In this document: positions 59,775 through 64,000 of the stretch, one piece after another
Layout: each line of letters starts with the position of its first letter
How positions within the stretch are numbered: the first letter of the stretch is position 1
Source: Acidobacteriota bacterium
Lineage (GTDB): Bacteria > Acidobacteriota > Vicinamibacteria > Vicinamibacterales > CAVVIG01
DNA length: 64,000 bases
Reading direction: 5' to 3'
Assembly (NCBI GenBank): GCA_020850715.1
Contig: JADZED010000081.1
Span: 17,312-81,311, forward strand
Notes under the pieces: model-generated
The model's input: the letters and a program-made list of their open reading frames with translations, nothing else
What the model was told of the DNA's origin: nothing
Databases searched by the model: none
Translations under genes and position numbers: made by a program

Positions 59775-62036
59775 CTACGCCGGCTGCGCCCGCTGCAGGA
59801 GCGCCACCCCCTCGTCTTTCACGAGCTCGGCTACGCGCCCGGCGTTCACCGTCGCGACGAGCACGCTCCCGCTCTGCTCGTCGGCATGGGCGACGATCCC
59901 CGCGTCCTTCATGACGCGAATCTGGCGGAGATTCTCCGCAGTCGGGCTCGCGTAGAGCTCCACGCTGGCCTGGCCGCGCTGAATCGCGAACAGATGGGCC
60001 AGCGTCAGCGCGAGCGCGTCCGGCGCCGACGATCCGGCCGCGATCTCTTCGTGAATCCAGAGGATCCGGCGGCCGTGCCGATCGGGCTGCTCCGAGTAGA
60101 TCAGGCCCGCCGCCGTCGCGCCGGCAGGGGTGCGAACGCGAAGCCGCAGCACGTCGGACCCGGCCGATACCGGCCGGAGCTCCGATCGGAGCCCGCCCGG
60201 CAGGCTGCCGTCCTTCGCGCAGCGCGCGAGCCAGCGGTCGAGCACGGCGGGCGTGACTTCGGTCTGCTGAAGATGCTGGTGCTGCGTCGAGCCCTTGCCC
60301 ATCGCCTTGGTGGTGGCCGTCCGGCCGGATGCGGCCATCAGCGCGGCGTCGAGCCGCGGCCCGCCGACCAGCGTCTGCGGCGTGCGGTACGGCGACTCGA
60401 TGAGGCGCAGCCGGCGCTGAAGCTTCGCGAGGGCGAGCATCCCGTCCTGCTGGAGCGACGTGACGAACTCCTCCGAGGCCAGGCCGTCCACCTGGTGGCC
60501 GCCGTAGGTGATGAAGTTGAAGACGAAGCCGAGCGCGCCGAGCTCCTCGGGGAAGCGCCGCATCTCATCGTCGGTCATGCCGGTGGTGTCCCAGTTGAAC
60601 GACGGCGACAGGTTGTAGGCGAGCATCTTGTCGGGGAACACCGCGTGGATCGCGCCGGCGAACGCCCGGGCTTCGTCGAGATTCGCGGTCGCCGTCTCCA
60701 TCCACAGCAGATCGGCGAACGGCGCCGCCGCGAGCGACTTGGCGATCGCGTAGTCGAGCCCGCCGCGCACCTGGTAGTAGCCGTCCGGCGTCTTCGCGCG
60801 CTCGCAGTCCCACGCGACCTCCACGCCGAGCGCGCGTGCGCGCTCGCGGATCTCGAACCAGCCGGCGCGCAGCCGCCAGCCCTCCCCTTCGCCGTCGGGC
60901 ACGAGGCCGGCGGTCTTCGGGCCGGAGCCGCGGAGAGCGGCCGACACCGCCTCGCCCAGCGTCATGAGCTTCGCGTGCGCCTGCCAGACATCGAGCACGG
61001 CGTTCATCAGGCCGTCGAACGCGGCATCGACATCCGGCCGGCCACCGGCGATGAGCTCCGCGGCCGCGTCGATCTGCGGCAGCAGGCCCGCCTGCCGCAG
61101 CCAGGCCATCGTCTGCTGGCGCTCGGCCTTCGAGAGGGCGAACATGCCGTGGCCGCTGATCTCGCGGATGCCCTGTTCGCCCAGATGCTGCATCACGGAG
61201 AGCACGACGGCGCGGTAGGACGGCACCGACAGATCGGTGACGCCCAGGATGAACGGCTGGTCGCGCTCGTCGTCGCACGCTTCGAGCAGGTTCGCGGCCT
61301 CCGCGTCGGTGCGCGCCACGATGATGCCGGGCACGCCCATGACGTCCAGCTGAAAGCGCGCCGCATTCAGCCGCTGGAGCTGTTCGTGCGACGACACCAG
61401 CACTTTGCCGCCCTGATGCCCGCACTTCTTCACGCCCGGCTTCTGATCCTCGATGTGATAGCCGGGCACGCCGGCCTCCACGAAACGCCGAATCAGATTG
61501 CGCACGTGGGCGTCGCCGCCGTGACCGGTGTCGGCGTCCGCAATGATGAAGGGGCGGAAGTCCGCCGGCGCCGGGGCGCCGGCCTGACGCCGGCGCAGCC
61601 GCGTGTGCGAGAAGAACTGGTTCTTGTCGGCCGTGGCCAGCGCTCGGACAATCGCGGCGGCTTCGTCGGGCACCTGGTTCAAGGGGTAGCTGGCGAGATC
61701 CGCCCCCGGATCTTCCGCGAGGCTGCCTTTCGCCGAAGTCGCCCAGCCGCCGAGGTAGATACCCTCGAGACCCAGGCGCTTCATCACCACCGCCTGGCCG
61801 GGAGAGTACGGCCCGAAGGTCGTCATCGAGCGCCGTGCGGCGAAGAGCTCGCGCAGCCGGGCGTAGAACGCTTCAGCCGTGCGCCGCGTGCCCGGGTACT
61901 CGGCGGGCGCGCTGCCGCGCTGCTCGGCGACCTGCCGCGCCGTGTACAGGCGACGGACATCCTTGAAGCGCGGTGCGCTCATCCACTCATCGAGCGCGTC
62001 GGCGTCGAACGGGTCGGCGGAACAGGTGGAGGACAT
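59775..62036 (-). CDS. aceA: Isocitrate lyase, long form
   Basis: About 753 residues, far longer than the ~430 of E. coli AceA and close to the AceA2-type enzymes of mycobacteria. The catalytic signature [20 protein letters not shown] (Mg2+ site) and [13 protein letters not shown] are intact. The glyoxylate-shunt enzyme splits isocitrate to succinate and glyoxylate. ATG 62036 is preferred to GTG 62042 because GGAG precedes it by five bases. The extra C-terminal 200 residues include an [12 protein letters not shown] region and a dodecin-like tail. The divergent regulator is of a type known to control this gene. Confidence 0.93.
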   Translation of the reverse strand: MSSTCSADPFDADALDEWMSAPRFKDVRRLYTARQVAEQRGSAPAEYPGTRRTAEAFYARLRELFAARRSMTTFGPYSPGQAVVMKRLGLEGIYLGGWATSAKGSLAEDPGADLASYPLNQVPDEAAAIVRALATADKNQFFSHTRLRRRQAGAPAPADFRPFIIADADTGHGGDAHVRNLIRRFVEAGVPGYHIEDQKPGVKKCGHQGGKVLVSSHEQLQRLNAARFQLDVMGVPGIIVARTDAEAANLLEACDDERDQPFILGVTDLSVPSYRAVVLSVMQHLGEQGIREISGHGMFALSKAERQQTMAWLRQAGLLPQIDAAAELIAGGRPDVDAAFDGLMNAVLDVWQAHAKLMTLGEAVSAALRGSGPKTAGLVPDGEGEGWRLRAGWFEIRERARALGVEVAWDCERAKTPDGYYQVRGGLDYAIAKSLAAAPFADLLWMETATANLDEARAFAGAIHAVFPDKMLAYNLSPSFNWDTTGMTDDEMRRFPEELGALGFVFNFITYGGHQVDGLASEEFVTSLQQDGMLALAKLQRRLRLIESPYRTPQTLVGGPRLDAALMAASGRTATTKAMGKGSTQHQHLQQTEVTPAVLDRWLARCAKDGSLPGGLRSELRPVSAGSDVLRLRVRTPAGATAAGLIYSEQPDRHGRRILWIHEEIAAGSSAPDALALTLAHLFAIQRGQASVELYASPTAENLRQIRVMKDAGIVAHADEQSGSVLVATVNAGRVAELVKDEGVALLQRAQPA

Positions 62037-62076
62037 CGGCACTCCTCGAAGGTGGTTGCACTCGCGTCTTTTCTGT

Positions 62077-62188
62077 CTTTACATCTTGCGGGGATCCAGC
62101 GCGAAGAACAACAATAACCAGCGATTTCTTGTGTAAACGGCCTAAAGCATGAAAGACTCTTGATGGTCGATTCGTAAGGCTTGTAAAG
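62077..62188. promoter_or_regulatory. Three TGTAAA-type sites between aceA and its regulator
   Basis: CTTTACA (62077-62083, i.e. TGTAAAG on the minus strand), TGTAAAC (62132-62138) and TGTAAAG (62182-62188) lie in the divergent region; the last abuts the regulator's ATG. The inverted pair 62077/62182 is exact. They are candidates for binding by the ScfR/RamB-like regulator; the RamB motif known from actinobacteria is related only loosely. Confidence 0.4.
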
Positions 62189-63634
62189 ATGACCGACGAG
62201 ATCCGACTCGGATCGAAGCTGCGGCAGGCGCGGCGCCGGCAGGGGCTGACGCAGGCCGGCCTCGCGCAGCGGCTGGGCATTTCGGCCAGCTATCTGAATC
62301 TCATCGAGCACAATCGCCGGGCGCTCTCGGCCGAGCTGCTCGTGCGCGCCGCCGACATCCTGGGACTGGAGTACCGGAGCCTCTCGCGCACGCGGGACGA
62401 TCGGATGGTGGCGGCGCTCCTCGAGGTGTTCGGCGACCCGCTGTTCGAGGGGCTCGACATCCTCGCCTCCGACGTGCGCGAGAGCGCCACCGCGCACGAG
62501 GCGATGGCGGACGCGATCGTGCGGCTGTACGAGGCGTATCGCGGCGCGCGCGATTCCGTCCAGACGATGGCCGCCACGCTTGCCGAGGGGGAGGCGTCGG
62601 ATCGCACGCACCTCTCGAGATTTCCCAGCGACGAGGTGAGCGAGCTGCTGCAGCGGCACGCCAACCACTTCCCCGAATTGGAGCGCGGCGCCGAGACGGT
62701 CGCCGAGGAGGCGCGGCTCGATCCGGATTCGCTGTTCGCCGGCCTGGTGGCGCACCTGAAGCGAACGCTGCGGGTCGAGGTGCGCGTGGCGCAGACCAAC
62801 GAGATGCGATCGGCGCTGCGCCGCTACGATCCCGGCCGCAAGCTCCTGCTGCTCTCGGAGGTGTTGCGGCGCGGGAGCCGCAACTTCCAGCTCGCGCATC
62901 AGGTCGGCCTGCTCTCACAGGGGCACGTGATCGATCGCATCGCCTCCGATCCGGTGCTGACGAGCGAGGAATCGCGCGCGCTCTGCCGGGTCGCGCTGGC
63001 GAACTACTTCGCCAGCGCCGTCCTGATGCCGTACGACGCGTTTCTCGAGGCCGCCCGTGGCGAGCGCTACGACATCGAGCTGCTCGGCCACCGCTTCCGT
63101 GCCAGTTTCGAGCAGACGTGCCACCGCCTGACGACGCTGCGGCGGCCCGGCGCGGAGGGCATCCCCTTTCACATGGTCCGCATCGACGTGGCGGGGAACA
63201 TCTCGAAGCGCTTCAGTGCCTCGGGCATGCCGTTTCCGCGCTTCAACGGCGCCTGCCCGCGGTGGAATGTCTTCGAAGCGTTTCTGACGCCCGGCATGGT
63301 GCGCATCCAGCTCGCGCGCATGCCCGACGGGGCGACCTTCTTCGAGGTGGCCCGTACCGTGCACAAGGACGGCGGCGGTTTTCATTCCCCGAGAATTCAG
63401 TATGCGATCGGCCTTGGATGCGACGTGCGGTTCGCGCGCGAGATGGTGTACTCCGACGGCCTGGACCTCTCGAACGTCGAAGCGATGGCGCCGGTCGGCC
63501 CCACCTGCCGCCTGTGCGATCGGATGGACTGCGATCAGCGCGCCTACCCGCCGATCCAGCATCCGCTGACCGTCGACGAGAACACGCGAGGCGTGTCGTT
63601 CTACGCGCCGCTGGGGGCGCGGCCGCGCAGCTAG
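62189..63634 (+). CDS. ScfR/RamB-type short-chain acyl-CoA-responsive XRE regulator
   Basis: 481 residues. An N-terminal XRE helix-turn-helix (SKLRQARRRQGLTQAGLAQRLGIS, best seen in LTQAGLAQRLGISASYLNLIE) is followed by a long helical region, an IrrE-like domain (FQLAHQVGLLSQGHVIDRI ... ALANYFASAVLMPYDAFL) and the C-terminal DUF2083 domain with Cys residues in PTCRLCDRMDCDQRAYPP. In other bacteria such proteins (RamB, PrpR, MccR) sense short-chain acyl-CoAs and control the glyoxylate and methylcitrate cycles. Its divergence from isocitrate lyase fits that role. A TGTAAAG site abuts the start codon, suggesting autoregulation. Confidence 0.88.
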   Translation: MTDEIRLGSKLRQARRRQGLTQAGLAQRLGISASYLNLIEHNRRALSAELLVRAADILGLEYRSLSRTRDDRMVAALLEVFGDPLFEGLDILASDVRESATAHEAMADAIVRLYEAYRGARDSVQTMAATLAEGEASDRTHLSRFPSDEVSELLQRHANHFPELERGAETVAEEARLDPDSLFAGLVAHLKRTLRVEVRVAQTNEMRSALRRYDPGRKLLLLSEVLRRGSRNFQLAHQVGLLSQGHVIDRIASDPVLTSEESRALCRVALANYFASAVLMPYDAFLEAARGERYDIELLGHRFRASFEQTCHRLTTLRRPGAEGIPFHMVRIDVAGNISKRFSASGMPFPRFNGACPRWNVFEAFLTPGMVRIQLARMPDGATFFEVARTVHKDGGGFHSPRIQYAIGLGCDVRFAREMVYSDGLDLSNVEAMAPVGPTCRLCDRMDCDQRAYPPIQHPLTVDENTRGVSFYAPLGARPRS

Positions 63635-63637
63635 CCA

Positions 63638-63658
63638 GCGCAGCGTCCGGTCCTGCGC
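63638..63658 (+). terminator. Hairpin just after the ScfR/RamB-like gene
   Basis: GCGCAG (63638-63643) pairs with CTGCGC (63653-63658) around a 9-nt loop, starting three bases past the stop codon. No T tract. Confidence 0.4.
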
Positions 63659-63874
63659 GCCCGCGCCGACACCGGCGCCCGCACGGCGTCCCACGCCAGC
63701 GATCAGCGCCGCCCCCCGCTTCATGTGAGCCGCGTAGCGGCCAGGGCGGTCGAGCCGTCACACAATCCGGAGGAGGCGGACGGACGTTCACGATGCACGG
63801 GAGCGTCGGATCAGGGAGGCCCTCGGTGGACACTCCAAAACAGATTGGATGAAGTGGCTGGCCTCGATCGCCGC

Positions 63875-63897
63875 GAGCTGACTGACTAGAGTCGCTC
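63875..63897 (+). ncRNA. Stem-loop just upstream of the IS110 transposase (possible bridge RNA part)
   Basis: GAGC-T-GACT (63875-63883), loop GACTAG, AGTC-GCTC (63890-63897): an 8-bp stem with one bulged T, 41 nt before the transposase ATG. IS110 elements express a structured guide (bridge) RNA from this non-coding end. The two guide loops and the boundaries cannot be confirmed from one end alone. Confidence 0.3.
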
Positions 63898-63938
63898 TGG
63901 TGACAACGTGCTCGAGGCACAGACGAAGGAGGCCAGCC

Positions 63939-64000
63939 ATGGAGCATCTTGCGATCGATCTCGGCGGAAGGGAATCCCAGATCTGCGTGCGGCGCGACGA
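63939..64000 (+). CDS. IS110-family transposase, N-terminal fragment (runs off the window)
   Basis: Twenty codons are visible: a start followed by AIDLGGRESQICVR. The I-D-L-G ... S-Q-I-C-V pattern is the start of the RuvC-like DEDD domain of IS110 transposases, with the first catalytic Asp. AAGGAGG (63926-63932) six bases before the ATG is a strong ribosome binding site, unlike most host genes nearby, consistent with a mobile origin. The rest of the element lies beyond the window. Confidence 0.8.
   Translation, partial: MEHLAIDLGGRESQICVRRD

Larger units (their letters stand above)
63635..63938 (+). other. 304-bp region upstream of the transposase
   Basis: No gene is visible. Right after the regulator stop, GCGCAG (63638-63643) and CTGCGC (63653-63658) form a hairpin that may terminate that transcript. 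The second half probably contains the left end of the IS110 element. Its exact boundary cannot be set because the right end is outside the window; IS110 elements usually lack long terminal inverted repeats. Confidence 0.45.

Noticed and set aside
63118..63852. A plus-strand frame running from the regulator gene into the IS110 left end
   Set aside because: It is a shadow frame of the regulator gene that happens to stay open; composition is Arg-rich and no start signal precedes it.

Overview
The window reads as chromosomal DNA of a very GC-rich, Gram-negative, aerobic bacterium. I infer Acidobacteriota, probably class Vicinamibacteria. The basis is the GC-rich coding with strong G/C third-position bias, the LPS-core genes, a PilT ATPase, and a set of families I associate with that phylum (an MXAN_5187-like domain protein, a DUF4159 protein, a two-module CoA-dehydratase activase, an ScfR/RamB regulator beside isocitrate lyase). 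No rRNA, tRNA or CRISPR array was seen, so the taxonomy is an inference.

Layout. 1-2621: LPS-core/O-antigen genes (end of a GT9 heptosyltransferase, O-antigen ligase, heptose-7-phosphate kinase). 2688-5751: purH, a cold-shock protein and two hypothetical genes. 5836-17467: a tightly packed minus-strand complex I operon, nuoA-B-C-D-E-F-H-J-K-L-M-N, lacking nuoG and nuoI. 17676-23976: a GT4 glycosyltransferase, a small coiled-coil protein and a full-length Lhr helicase. 24300-29118: a secreted alpha/beta-hydrolase with a PDZ domain, a secreted LIC_10091-like protein, a polytopic membrane protein and YajQ. 29168-33318: maltooligosyltrehalose synthase and a phospholipase-D/cardiolipin-synthase-like protein. 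33468-37251: a self-contained efflux operon (HlyD, ABC ATPase, ABC-2 permease, TetR) behind a sigma70-type promoter covered by a palindrome. 37298-38088: an AbiEii-like gene interrupted by one stop codon, with its small partner. 38304-40060: a cytochrome c/beta-strand fusion and a cupredoxin-like protein. 40304-41476: PilT. 41544-44018: a divergent aldehyde dehydrogenase and formyltransferase-fold hydrolase that together resemble a split 10-formyltetrahydrofolate dehydrogenase. 44170-45858: DUF4159 and DUF488 proteins. 46076-52772: an operon of a 2-hydroxyacyl-CoA-dehydratase-like protein, a giant activase and a radical SAM protein. 52995-59695: a small hypothetical, an sce7726-like protein, an M20 amidohydrolase, TrmO, a DegP-type protease and a phytoene-desaturase-like flavoprotein. 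59775-63634: long-form isocitrate lyase and its divergent ScfR/RamB-type regulator. 63939-end: the start of an IS110-family transposase.

Two window-wide patterns stand out. Many first-in-unit genes have a TATAAT-like hexamer only 6-9 nt before the start codon and no clear Shine-Dalgarno sequence, which suggests leaderless transcripts. Many transcription units end in a compact GC-rich perfect or near-perfect hairpin with no T tract. Only one classic T-tailed terminator-like hairpin was seen, and it lies upstream of the cold-shock gene.
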